DNA of 64,000 bases from JAAYPI01 sp963668615 (GTDB taxonomy: Bacteria > Bacteroidota > Bacteroidia > Bacteroidales > Paludibacteraceae), in the NCBI GenBank assembly GCA_963668615.2, contig CAXXCL010000002.1:186001-250000 (forward strand), written 5' to 3'. Under the pieces are notes generated by a model. The model saw only the letters and a list, made by a program, of their open reading frames with translations. It did no database searches and had not been told where the DNA came from. Numbering within the stretch: position 1 is the stretch's first letter; every line of letters starts with the position of its first letter. The position numbers and the translations under genes were made by a program. This document shows positions 8,595-16,978 of the stretch, one piece after another.

Positions 8595-9896
8595 ATGATA
8601 AAAAATCAAATAGATTTAATTACGTTAGGATGTTCTAAAAATTTAGTTGATACGGAACATCTTATGCGTCAGTTGCAAGCTGTTGGATATGCAGTGAAAC
8701 ATGATGCTGAAAATGCCAATGGAGAAATAGTCGTTATCAATACTTGTGGCTTTATTGGTGATGCCAAAGAAGAAAGTATTGATATGATATTGCAGTTTGC
8801 TCAAAAAAAGTACAAAAAAAAAATCAAGAAGCTTTTTGTAATGGGCTGCCTCTCACAACGCTATTTAAAAGAATTAGCTATTGAAATACCGGAAGTAGAT
8901 AAATTTTACGGAAAGTTTAATTACAACGAATTAATAAAGGATTTAGGAAAAGAGTTTCACTCTGATTTAAGTCTTCAAAGAAATATAACAACACCATCAC
9001 ATTATTCCTATGTTAAAATAGCTGAAGGTTGCAATCGTACTTGTTCCTATTGTGCTATTCCATTAATTACAGGGAAATATCAAAGTCGTCCAATCGAAGA
9101 TATAGAGGAAGAGGTAAAATGGCTAGTCTCTCAAGGTGTAAAAGAATTTCAGCTTATAGCACAAGATTTGTCTTATTACGGATTTGATCGATATAAAGGA
9201 CTTAAACTGGCAGAACTGACGAATCGTTTGGCTGACATTAAAGGTGTTGAATGGTTGAGATTGCACTATCTTTATCCTGCAGGTTTTCCTACTGACCTTT
9301 TTAGAGTAATGCGTGAGCGAGAAAATGTGTGCAATTATTTGGATATTGCATTGCAACATATCTCTGATAATATGTTGAAGAAGATGAGACGGGGCGTAAG
9401 TTCTCAACAAACCTATGAATTGGTGAAAATGCTAAGATGCGAGGTGCCTGATATACATATTCGCACGACATTATTGCTGGGGCATCCGGGGGAAACGGAA
9501 GATGATGTTGAGCAACTAAAGACCTTTATTCGTGAGATGCGTTTTGAACGTCTGGGAGCGTTTGCTTATTCCGATGAAGAAGGTACATTTTCGAATTTAC
9601 ATTACGATGACAATATTCCGTATGAAATTAAACAACAGAGAGTTAGCGAGATTATGAAAATTCAACAGCAAATCTCTTTGGAAATCAATCAGCAAAAAAT
9701 AGGAAAGAGCTTTAAAATTGTTGTAGATAGTTTGGATGGTGATTATTATATAGCTCGTTCTGAATATGATTCGCCGGAGGTTGATACTGAAATTCTTATT
9801 AACAGAGCGGACGGAGAATTGTTGATAGGAGAGTTTTATACAGCTAAAATTATCGGGGCTGAAGAATTTGATTTGTATGCACAAATTCAAAAATAA
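8595..9896 (+). CDS. rimO: Ribosomal protein S12 methylthiotransferase RimO
   Basis: 433-residue radical SAM enzyme that methylthiolates a conserved Asp of ribosomal protein S12. The N-terminal UPF0004 domain holds the first cluster cysteines (GCSKNLVDTE, NTCGF, MGCLSQRY). The radical SAM domain has Cys146, Cys150 and Cys153 in EGCNRTCSYC, and the C-terminus carries a TRAM domain. The ALIPLITGKYQSR-like stretch after the cluster and the overall length favour RimO over MiaB. It sits 7 bases after ftsY, the usual partner in Bacteroidetes. Confidence 0.96.
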   Translation: MIKNQIDLITLGCSKNLVDTEHLMRQLQAVGYAVKHDAENANGEIVVINTCGFIGDAKEESIDMILQFAQKKYKKKIKKLFVMGCLSQRYLKELAIEIPEVDKFYGKFNYNELIKDLGKEFHSDLSLQRNITTPSHYSYVKIAEGCNRTCSYCAIPLITGKYQSRPIEDIEEEVKWLVSQGVKEFQLIAQDLSYYGFDRYKGLKLAELTNRLADIKGVEWLRLHYLYPAGFPTDLFRVMRERENVCNYLDIALQHISDNMLKKMRRGVSSQQTYELVKMLRCEVPDIHIRTTLLLGHPGETEDDVEQLKTFIREMRFERLGAFAYSDEEGTFSNLHYDDNIPYEIKQQRVSEIMKIQQQISLEINQQKIGKSFKIVVDSLDGDYYIARSEYDSPEVDTEILINRADGELLIGEFYTAKIIGAEEFDLYAQIQK

Positions 9897-9908
9897 TTTA
9901 TATATTTG
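9872..9908 (+). promoter_or_regulatory. Promoter for the HU gene
   Basis: TATATTTG (9901-9908) is an exact -7 match, 24 bases before the GTG start of the HU gene. A TTTG at 9872-9875 lies 25 bases upstream, a long spacer, so the -33 assignment is uncertain. Confidence 0.4.
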
Positions 9909-9932
9909 CGTATGTCTTAAAATGGTGATATT

Positions 9933-10226
9933 GTGAATAATAAAGAATTATTGGCAGAAATTGCCAAACGCCTTAAAATAACACAGAAGGATGTATCTGC
10001 TGTTTTGGAAAAAACCGTTGAGGCTCTCTCTGATTCCCTGTCTCAAGGTAACGATGTCTCTATACAAGGTTTTGGATCGTTTGAAGTAAGAAAAAAAAAT
10101 GAACGAGTTGTCGTGAACCCTTCCACAAAGAAAAAAATGATAGTTCCGCCCAAGCTAGTTCTTGGTTTTAGAACAAGTAATACCTACAAAGAAAAAATAA
10201 AAAACGTATTACCACATGGAAAATAA
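9933..10226 (+). CDS. HU/IHF family DNA-binding protein
   Basis: 97-residue histone-like protein with the complete HU fold: N-terminal helices (KELLAEIAKRLKITQKDV), the VSIQGFGSFEVRKK turn into the beta arms, and the DNA-intercalating VVNPSTKKKM region, where the HU Pro is present. The only in-frame start is GTG at 9933; the ATG at 9922 is out of frame. Its stop lies inside the next gene, a second HU-like reading frame starting at 10216 (11-base overlap), so the two are translationally linked. Expected to bend and compact DNA. Confidence 0.92.
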   Translation: MNNKELLAEIAKRLKITQKDVSAVLEKTVEALSDSLSQGNDVSIQGFGSFEVRKKNERVVVNPSTKKKMIVPPKLVLGFRTSNTYKEKIKNVLPHGK

Positions 10227-11245
10227 AAGGACATCCATTCAAGAATTGGTAGATGTAGTATCTCGTCAGACCGATTTTACAAAAAAATTTACGGAGGAAT
10301 TTCTTCATGAATTAATTCAAGTAATTCAAGAATATTTGGAAAAGGATGGCTTTGTGAAAATTAAAGGGTTGGGTACCTTTAAGATTATGTGGAATGAAGA
10401 ACGTAAGAGTGTAAATGTAAAAACGCAAGAGGAATTTGTTATTCCCGGGCATAATAAGGTTGTTTTTATTCCTGAAAATGATTTAAAAGATGCCGTAAAT
10501 AAACCTTATTCACACCTGAGTACAGTCGAAATTGACACAGAGGAGCAGGAACAAACGCAAACTGAAAAAAACGAAATTGTTGCCAATTCTTTCTCAGAAA
10601 CTTATATTCCGATTTCAGAGAAAGAGGTCTCTATTTCCGAAGAAAAAGTTGAAACAAAAGAATCCGGAGAATTTCTGAAACCTAAATGTACAGATAACGA
10701 GCCCCCAAAGAAAAAATCTAAGAAGAGAATCGTTTTTTTTTATTTTAATCATTTTTGTTTTGCTATTGGTCGCGGGAGCTTATTTTTATAGAAATAGTAT
10801 ATCTCAGTTTGTAAATAAATATGTTCCTTTGGAAAAAGAACAAATTGTTCCGATAGATACCGTTAAACCTGAAACAATAATTCCTATTACCGAATTCCCT
10901 GAAGATACATTAACGTATGATTCCTTGCAATATTTGGTATCTGAACCAGTTAATCCGCCTATTCAGGAACTTCAATATTCTAGAGAACTTGCAAAAAGGG
11001 CGTCGATTAAGGAAACGGTTATTGTAAAAGATGGTAGTCGGTTGACTACAATTTCTAAAAGGGTTTATGGTCATAAAGCCTTTTGGGTGTACATCTATGA
11101 CGCAAATAGAGGTTCAATGAAATCTCCGAACGATATACATGATGGAATGATGATTGTTGTTCCGGATTTGGATTATTCGTTAGTTGATCCTAAAAGTCAG
11201 AAAGCCATAGACAAGGCTTTGGAGTTAGCCGAAAAATACAAATAA
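10216..11245 (+). pseudogene. HU-domain, single-TM, LysM-like protein interrupted by a frameshift at a T9 run
   Basis: Two adjacent frames read as one protein of about 342 residues. Frame one (10216-10791) gives an HU-like domain (about 1-95), an acidic linker and a lysine-rich stop-transfer segment (PPKKKSKKR). It then runs out of frame at nine T (10733-10741) and ends after an unrelated tail. Dropping one T restores IVFFILIIFVLLLVAGAYFY, a typical membrane helix, followed in frame two (to 11245) by a periplasmic linker and a LysM-like domain with VIVKDGSRLTTISKRVYGH. The whole architecture, HU-like cytoplasmic domain plus membrane anchor plus LysM, is known in Bacteroidales. The shift may be a real mutation, a sequencing error in the homopolymer, or transcriptional slippage. 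Confidence 0.8.
10733..10741 (+). repeat. T9 homopolymer at the frameshift site
   Basis: Nine consecutive T at the junction of the two frames. Eight T would give one open frame through a hydrophobic transmembrane segment. Confidence 0.9.
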
Positions 11246-11260
11246 TTTGCTATAACAAAG

Positions 11261-11294
11261 GTAGTCATACTTGATTTTAGTATGGCTACTTTTT
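11261..11294 (+). terminator. Terminator after the HU-LysM gene
   Basis: GTAGTCATAC (11261-11270) pairs with GTATGGCTAC (11280-11289) including one G-U pair, with a 9-base loop, followed by five T. It ends the HU gene unit and separates it from the bat operon. Confidence 0.7.
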
Positions 11295-11355
11295 GTTTAA
11301 CAAATGCTTAAGCCTTTTTAACAGCCTTTTAAAACTATAATTCTTCAATATTATA

Positions 11356-11363
11356 TAATTTCG
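11356..11363 (+). promoter_or_regulatory. Possible -7 box for the bat operon
   Basis: TAATTTCG has one mismatch to TAnnTTTG and lies 26 bases before the moxR start. No clear -33 TTTG is seen. Confidence 0.3.
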
Positions 11364-11389
11364 TGTCGATAATTAAAATTTAAATAAAA

Positions 11390-12385
11390 ATGAGTCAAGT
11401 AGTAGACATTAGGGAACTAAATGCACGTATTGAGAAACAAAGTGCTTTTATAGATGTTCTTGCAATGGGCATGGACAAAGTGATTATAGGACAAAAACAT
11501 TTGGTGGAGTCGTTGTTCATAGGTTTACTTTCCGATGGACATATTTTGCTCGAAGGTGTACCTGGGTTGGCAAAAACGTTAGCTATTAAAACCTTGGCAC
11601 AACTAATAGATGCAGATTACAGTCGTATTCAGTTTACGCCTGATTTGCTCCCTGCTGATGTTGTAGGAACAATGATTTATAGTCAGAAAAAAGAAGAGTT
11701 CTTGGTAAAAAAAGGTCCTATTTTTGCTAATTTCGTTTTAGCAGATGAAATTAACAGGGCTCCGGCAAAAGTCCAGAGTGCCCTTTTGGAAGCGATGCAA
11801 GAACGTCAAGTAACACTTGCTGATCACACCTATAAATTGCCGGAACCATTTCTTGTACTAGCTACTCAAAACCCTATTGAGCAGGAAGGTACATATCCTC
11901 TTCCTGAAGCTCAAGTTGACCGTTTCATGCTTAAGATAGTTGTTTCTTATCCAAAAAGAGAAGAGGAATGTTTAATCATTCGTCAGAATATTGGAGAAAA
12001 AATGCCCGAAATGAAGCCGGTATTGAAGGCTCAAGACATTATTGATGCACGTAATGTTGTTCGGGAAATTTATATGGACGAAAAAATTGAAAAATACATT
12101 GTTGATATTGTCTTTGCTACTCGTTTTCCACAGGAATATGGGCTTGAACACTTAAAGGATATGATTTCGTTTGGTGCATCTCCTCGTGCGTCTATTAATT
12201 TAGCTTTAGCTGCTCGTTCTTACGCATTTATCAAACATAGGGGTTATGTTATTCCTGAAGATATTCGTGCTATTTGTTATGATGTTTTACGTCATCGTAT
12301 TGGTTTGAGTTATGAAGCGGAGGCAAACAATCTTACTTCGGAAGAGATTATTAGTGAAATATTGAATAAAGTAGAAGTACCTTGA
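11390..12385 (+). CDS. MoxR-family AAA+ ATPase
   Basis: 331-residue AAA+ ATPase of the MoxR class. Walker A GVPGLAKT is at 56-63, Walker B follows in FVLADEINRAP, sensor 1 in LATQNPIEQEGTYPLPEAQ, and the arginine finger region in VDRFMLK. MoxR ATPases act as chaperones for proteins with von Willebrand A domains, and here the gene heads a cluster that encodes a DUF58 protein and two such membrane proteins (BatA, BatB). That is the known bat (Bacteroides aerotolerance) arrangement. The next gene starts 45 bases downstream. Confidence 0.95.
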   Translation: MSQVVDIRELNARIEKQSAFIDVLAMGMDKVIIGQKHLVESLFIGLLSDGHILLEGVPGLAKTLAIKTLAQLIDADYSRIQFTPDLLPADVVGTMIYSQKKEEFLVKKGPIFANFVLADEINRAPAKVQSALLEAMQERQVTLADHTYKLPEPFLVLATQNPIEQEGTYPLPEAQVDRFMLKIVVSYPKREEECLIIRQNIGEKMPEMKPVLKAQDIIDARNVVREIYMDEKIEKYIVDIVFATRFPQEYGLEHLKDMISFGASPRASINLALAARSYAFIKHRGYVIPEDIRAICYDVLRHRIGLSYEAEANNLTSEEIISEILNKVEVP

Positions 12386-12430
12386 TTTTTATGGTATTCC
12401 GAATTTTTTGTGTACTAATTATTTTATTGA

Positions 12431-13297
12431 ATGGAAACGAGTGAAGTTTTAAAACGAGTTCGACAAGTTGAAATAAAAACCAGAGGTCTCTCTCAAAATA
12501 TATTTGCGGGACAGTACCACACGGCTTTTAAAGGTAGAGGTATGGCTTTTTCGGAAGTCAGGGAATACCAATTTGGAGATGACATCCGTAGTATTGATTG
12601 GAATGTAACTGCCCGTTTTAATCATCCTTATGTTAAGATATTTGAAGAGGAACGAGAACTTACCGTGATGCTTTTAATTGATGTTTCGGGAAGTAGAGAG
12701 TTTGGAACAGTTGATAAAACGAAAAAAAATATCATTACAGAAGTGGCTGCTACATTGGCTTTTTCCGCAATACAAAACAACGATAAAATTGGAGTTATCT
12801 TTTTCTCCGATCAAATAGAGAAGTTTATACCACCGCAAAAAGGGAAAAAACATATTTTGTACATAATTAGAGAGTTGATAGATTTCACTCCGAAGAGTAA
12901 AAAAACCGATATCTCCATGGTATTGCAATATTTTACCAATGCTATAAAAAAGCGTTGTACTGCTTTCTTGATTTCAGACTTTGTAGATGATGATTTTGAA
13001 AAGGCTTTGACTATTGCCAATAAAAAGCATGATTTGGTGGCTCTTCAGGTGTACGATAGGAGGGAAACTGAGATGCCTAATGTGGGTTTGATGAAAGTGA
13101 AAGATGCTGAAACGGGTAACTTTATGTATGTCGATACGTCTGATGTGAAACTTCGGAATTTATATGCCAATGAGTGGCAAGAACACCAAAATATGGTATA
13201 CAAAACATTCAGTAAGTGTGGTGTCGATGCTGTTTCGATGAATACGGAAGAAGATTATGTGAAGGCTCTTATGAATTTATTCCGAATTAGAAGTTAA
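12431..13297 (+). CDS. DUF58 domain protein of the bat operon
   Basis: 288-residue soluble protein with the DUF58 signature GRGMAFSEVREYQFGDDIR (about 37-55) followed by SIDWNVTAR. It also has a von Willebrand A-like metal-site motif in LLIDVSGSREFG. Proteins of this family are nearly always encoded directly after a MoxR ATPase and are thought to be MoxR partners. There is no signal peptide or membrane helix, in contrast to the longer actinobacterial DUF58 proteins. It lies between moxR and the membrane components of the bat cluster, with 7 bases to the next gene. Confidence 0.93.
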   Translation: METSEVLKRVRQVEIKTRGLSQNIFAGQYHTAFKGRGMAFSEVREYQFGDDIRSIDWNVTARFNHPYVKIFEEERELTVMLLIDVSGSREFGTVDKTKKNIITEVAATLAFSAIQNNDKIGVIFFSDQIEKFIPPQKGKKHILYIIRELIDFTPKSKKTDISMVLQYFTNAIKKRCTAFLISDFVDDDFEKALTIANKKHDLVALQVYDRRETEMPNVGLMKVKDAETGNFMYVDTSDVKLRNLYANEWQEHQNMVYKTFSKCGVDAVSMNTEEDYVKALMNLFRIRS

Positions 13298-13304
13298 TTG
13301 GAAA

Positions 13305-14264
13305 ATGAATAAAAAAGTTATACTATTTCTCGTTTGTTTTTTAGAAACATTATCTGCCGGAGTTTTTGCTAATGATTTTTCGGTTTCTGCCCGTTTGGAT
13401 TCATCTCAAATTCAAATAGGAGAGCAGACAAAGTTACATTTTGAGGTTTTGCAGCCTGCAAAAAGTAAAGTTATAATGCCTATTTTTCGTGATACAATTG
13501 TTTCAGGAGTGGAAGTTGTAAAAGCATTGAAGCCTGATACAATCCATTTAGAAAATGGTCGAATTAAAATTAGTCAGGATTATTTAATCACTGCTTTTGA
13601 TAGTGGTTATTATACTATTCCGTCCATCCGTTTTGCTTTAGGTCAACAGATTGCAGAAACCAACCCAATTGCACTTTCAGTAAATACTGTTAAGGTAGAT
13701 GTAAAAAAAGATGACATCAAGGATATAAAATCGGTAATGGATGCTCCATTTAGTTGGAAAGAACTTTTTAAGTGGATTGGACTAGTTTTAGGAGCATTGC
13801 TTATAGTTGCTTTAATAGTCTATTTATTAATGAAATATGTTTTCAAAAAAGATATTACTATTATTCCTGCGAAAGAAGAAATAAAATTGCCTCCTCATGT
13901 TGTCGCTATTGGAAAGTTGGAAAAAATAAAAACTGAAAAGCTTTGGCAAACAGGTCATATAAAAGAGTTTTACATTCAACTTACTGACGTTATAAGGGAA
14001 TATATGCAAAATCGATTTGGTATTTCGGCATTAGAAATGACCTCTGATGAAATACTAAGGGCGATTAATTCTGTACCGGAAGCTAAACTTGTAAGAGATA
14101 ATTTATATCAGGTACTAAAACTATCTGATTTAGTTAAATTTGCAAAATTCGTTCCCTTACAAAATGAAAATGATTTAAGTCTTGTCAATGCGTATATCTT
14201 GGTAGATAAAACAAAACAGGAAGAAGTAGTACCTGAACAACCAGAAAAAGAAAGAGAAGTATGA
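13305..14264 (+). CDS. BatD-like single-pass membrane protein of the bat operon
   Basis: 319 residues with an N-terminal signal (ILFLVCFLETLSAGVFA), a periplasmic beta-rich region to about 145, one strong membrane helix (about 155-180, GLVLGALLIVALIVYLLM) and a cytoplasmic tail of about 135 residues containing KEFYIQLTDVIREYMQNRFG. The periplasmic part resembles the N-terminal domain of BatD, and the tail resembles DUF4381-type tails. It occupies the slot between DUF58 and batA that holds an unnamed gene in other Bacteroidales bat operons. Its last codons overlap the batA start by 4 bases (ATGA), which indicates translational coupling. Function beyond a bat-complex component is not known. Confidence 0.8.
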   Translation: MNKKVILFLVCFLETLSAGVFANDFSVSARLDSSQIQIGEQTKLHFEVLQPAKSKVIMPIFRDTIVSGVEVVKALKPDTIHLENGRIKISQDYLITAFDSGYYTIPSIRFALGQQIAETNPIALSVNTVKVDVKKDDIKDIKSVMDAPFSWKELFKWIGLVLGALLIVALIVYLLMKYVFKKDITIIPAKEEIKLPPHVVAIGKLEKIKTEKLWQTGHIKEFYIQLTDVIREYMQNRFGISALEMTSDEILRAINSVPEAKLVRDNLYQVLKLSDLVKFAKFVPLQNENDLSLVNAYILVDKTKQEEVVPEQPEKEREV

Positions 14265-15244
14265 TTTTTGCACATCCATATTATTTGTTTTTGCTGTTTT
14301 TATTGGTTCCAATTATTGCATGGTATATTTGGAAACAACACACGATAACTCCGGAAATACAATTTCCATTTACACGTGTTTTTTTGAAGGCTTCGAAATC
14401 GACTAAAATTTATTTTCGTCATTTTTCTTTCGTTTTGAGATGCTTGGCCATTTCTTTGATAATTATAGCATTAGCACGTCCTCAAAAAACCGATAACTGG
14501 AGTAGTCAAACTACCGAAGGAATAGATATTGTTATGACATTGGACATTTCTAGCAGTATGTTAGCTGAGGATTTACGTCCAAATCGTTTAGGTGCGGCGA
14601 AAGATGTTGCAGTTGAATTTATTTCCGGAAGACCAAATGATAACATTGGTTTGGTCGTTTTTTCAGGAGAAAGTTTTACCCAATGTCCGATTACGATTAA
14701 TCACAAAGAATTAATTAATCTATTTTCCGGTATACAGAGTGGAATGATAGAGGATGGAACTGCTATTGGAACAGGTTTAGCTACTGCCGTAAATAGAATA
14801 AAAGCAAGTCAGGCTAGATCAAAAGTCATCATTTTGTTGACGGATGGATCAAACAATAGAGGAGATATAGATCCAATTACAGCAGCAGAAATTGCAAAGA
14901 GTTTTGGTATTCGTGTTTATGCCATTGGAGTGGGAACATATGGTAAAGCTCCATATCCATTTCAGACACCTTACGGTGTTCGTTATCAAGACATAGATGT
15001 TGATATTGATGAGCCCTCTTTAAAGCAAATTGCCTCCATGACAGGTGGAGAATATTTTAGGGCGACAGATACTAAAACACTGCGATCCATTTATCACGAA
15101 ATTGATAAAATGGAAAAGACGAAGATAAATGTCAAGGAATTTAGTGAAAAAGAAGAATTATACCACATTTTTGCCTTGATGGCTTTGTTTTGTATTGTTG
15201 GGGAGATTTTGTTACGTAATACGGTATTCAGGTCAATTCCATAA
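14261..15244 (+). CDS. batA: BatA, von Willebrand A-domain membrane protein
   Basis: 327-residue inner-membrane protein. The N-terminal BatA segment (MIFAHPYYLFLLFLLVPIIA) and a second helix (about 58-72) precede a von Willebrand factor A domain with a complete metal-ion site: DISSS at 95-99 (Asp95, Ser97, Ser99), a Thr in EDGTAIGTGLA, and an Asp in LLTDGSNNRGD. A third helix lies close to the C-terminus (about 300-320). BatA and BatB are thought to form a membrane complex served by the MoxR ATPase and linked to oxidative stress tolerance in Bacteroides fragilis. Start overlaps the previous gene by 4 bases. Confidence 0.94.
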   Translation: MIFAHPYYLFLLFLLVPIIAWYIWKQHTITPEIQFPFTRVFLKASKSTKIYFRHFSFVLRCLAISLIIIALARPQKTDNWSSQTTEGIDIVMTLDISSSMLAEDLRPNRLGAAKDVAVEFISGRPNDNIGLVVFSGESFTQCPITINHKELINLFSGIQSGMIEDGTAIGTGLATAVNRIKASQARSKVIILLTDGSNNRGDIDPITAAEIAKSFGIRVYAIGVGTYGKAPYPFQTPYGVRYQDIDVDIDEPSLKQIASMTGGEYFRATDTKTLRSIYHEIDKMEKTKINVKEFSEKEELYHIFALMALFCIVGEILLRNTVFRSIP

Positions 15245-15265
15245 TTTTAAATTATTTAAAATAAA

Positions 15266-16282
15266 ATGTTTAGATTCGCTCATCCAGAATATTTATATCT
15301 GCTTACTTTAGTTCCGGTTTTTATCTTGTTCTTCATTTATAGTCTTATTATTAAAAATAAGAGATTAAAGAGACTGGGAAATAAAGTTATATTGAAGCAA
15401 CTTATGCCCGATGTTTCCCATTGGCGTCCTCGTATCAAGTTTTACATATTGCTCTCTGCCATGGCTCTGACTATTTTTATCGTTGCCGGACCTCAGTTCG
15501 GTACTAAATTAGAAAAGGAAAAACGCCAAGGAATTGAGTTAATGGTTGCTATGGATGTTTCAAATTCAATGATGGCAGAAGATATTATTCCTAATCGTTT
15601 GGCAAAATCAAAGCAGATTTTGAGTAAACTGATAGATGAACTGGAAAATGATAAAGTCGGATTGATTGTTTTCGCAGGTGATTCTTATATACAAATGCCG
15701 ATTACCACAGACGTTATATCTGCCAAAATGTTTCTTTCCTCTATAAATACAGGGATCGTACCTGTGCAAGGAACTAATATTGGTTCTGCCATTAAGTTAG
15801 CAATGAATTCTTTTAGTCCCGCAGAAGGTCTTAAGCGGGCCATTATTGTTATTACAGATGGAGAAAATCATGAAGATGATGCTGTTAAGGTAGCGAAGGA
15901 AGCCAAGGAAGCCGGATTTATCGTTCATGTATTGGGTGTGGGTTCTCCTGAAGGAGCACCAATTCCGGTACAAGGTTCAAATAGTTTTAAAAGGGATGCT
16001 GCAGGAAATGTGGTAATTTCGAAATTAAATGAAACTATGTGTCAGGAGATTTCAAATGCAGGAGGAGGTATATATGTTAGGGCTGATAATACCAATGCTG
16101 CTCTTCGGGTTTTGACAAAAGAACTGGATAAAATGACAAAATCAAAAATAAATAGCAAGGTCTATAAAAATTATAACGAGCAATTTCAGCCTATTGCATG
16201 GTTAGTGCTGTTTTTATTACTATTGGATTTTTGTATGTTAGAAAGGAAAAATCCGTTATTAAGAAAAATAAAATTGTTTTAA
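15266..16282 (+). CDS. batB: BatB, von Willebrand A-domain membrane protein
   Basis: 338 residues, a paralogue of BatA with the same plan: N-terminal FRFAHPEYLYLLTLVPVF segment, a second helix near 60-75, a von Willebrand A domain with DVSNS at 97-101, TNIGSAIKLA and ITDGENHEDD as the remaining metal-site loops, and a C-terminal helix (about 308-325). It starts 21 bases after batA and its stop directly abuts batC. Having two full metal sites in both BatA and BatB suggests that both bind ligands; the partner is not known. Confidence 0.94.
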   Translation: MFRFAHPEYLYLLTLVPVFILFFIYSLIIKNKRLKRLGNKVILKQLMPDVSHWRPRIKFYILLSAMALTIFIVAGPQFGTKLEKEKRQGIELMVAMDVSNSMMAEDIIPNRLAKSKQILSKLIDELENDKVGLIVFAGDSYIQMPITTDVISAKMFLSSINTGIVPVQGTNIGSAIKLAMNSFSPAEGLKRAIIVITDGENHEDDAVKVAKEAKEAGFIVHVLGVGSPEGAPIPVQGSNSFKRDAAGNVVISKLNETMCQEISNAGGGIYVRADNTNAALRVLTKELDKMTKSKINSKVYKNYNEQFQPIAWLVLFLLLLDFCMLERKNPLLRKIKLF

Positions 16283-16285
16283 TTG

Positions 16286-16975
16286 ATGAAAGTTATGAAA
16301 TATAAACTTATTTTATTTCTTCTACTCTTTTCCGCTTATTCGTTTTCGCAAGAGGCGAACCCATATATAAGGGGAGGAAATAAATTGTATAATAAGGAAA
16401 AATATACTGATGCAGAAGTAAAGTATAGGGAAGGATTGGCAAAAGATAAAAAGTCTGTGGAGAGTACTTATAATTTGGCGAACACCCTATATAAGCAAAA
16501 AAAATATGCTAAAGCCGCTCAAGAATATGAAAAGGCTGCATCACTTGTTAAATTAGATGATTCAAAAAAAGCTTCGACTATCTATCACAATTTGGGAAAC
16601 TCACATTTTAGGACAGAAGAATATGCAAAAAGCATAGATGCCTATAAAAAGGCTTTAAAGAATAATCCTAAGGACAATGATACGCGTTATAACTTAGCGT
16701 TGGCACAAAAAAAGATTATTCAACAACAACAAAACAAAAATAAAAATCAAAAGCAAGACAATAACAAGGACAACAAAGACAATAAAAAACAGGAAAAACA
16801 ATCCCAAAACAATCAAAATAATCAACAGCCTCCAAAGCAAAAAAAGGATGAATTATCAAAAGAAAATGCACAGCAAATATTAGATGCGTTTCTTCAAGAT
16901 GAAAAAAATGTTCAGGATAAAGTAAAGAAACAGCAGCATAATTCTGCGAAAAAGAAACTGGAAAAAGATTGGTAA
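16286..16975 (+). CDS. batC: BatC, tetratricopeptide repeat protein
   Basis: 229 residues from the ATG at 16286. A TTG at 16283 is also in frame, and another ATG at 16295 would still keep the signal peptide. After a signal sequence (KLILFLLLFSAYSFS) there are three TPR-like repeats (about 25-135; KYREGLAKDKKSVESTYNLA, HNLGNSHFRTEEYAKSIDAY), then a long Gln/Asn/Lys-rich low-complexity segment (about 148-190) and a short helical end. TPR proteins in the bat cluster are thought to scaffold the BatA/BatB complex in the periplasm. It lies 3 bases after batB and 3 bases before batD. Confidence 0.88.
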   Translation: MKVMKYKLILFLLLFSAYSFSQEANPYIRGGNKLYNKEKYTDAEVKYREGLAKDKKSVESTYNLANTLYKQKKYAKAAQEYEKAASLVKLDDSKKASTIYHNLGNSHFRTEEYAKSIDAYKKALKNNPKDNDTRYNLALAQKKIIQQQQNKNKNQKQDNNKDNKDNKKQEKQSQNNQNNQQPPKQKKDELSKENAQQILDAFLQDEKNVQDKVKKQQHNSAKKKLEKDW

Positions 16976-16978
16976 AAG

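Noticed and set aside
10760..11245. A separate LysM protein starting at 10760
   Set aside because: Its start lies in the middle of a membrane helix encoded across the frameshift; it is the second half of the gene starting at 10216.
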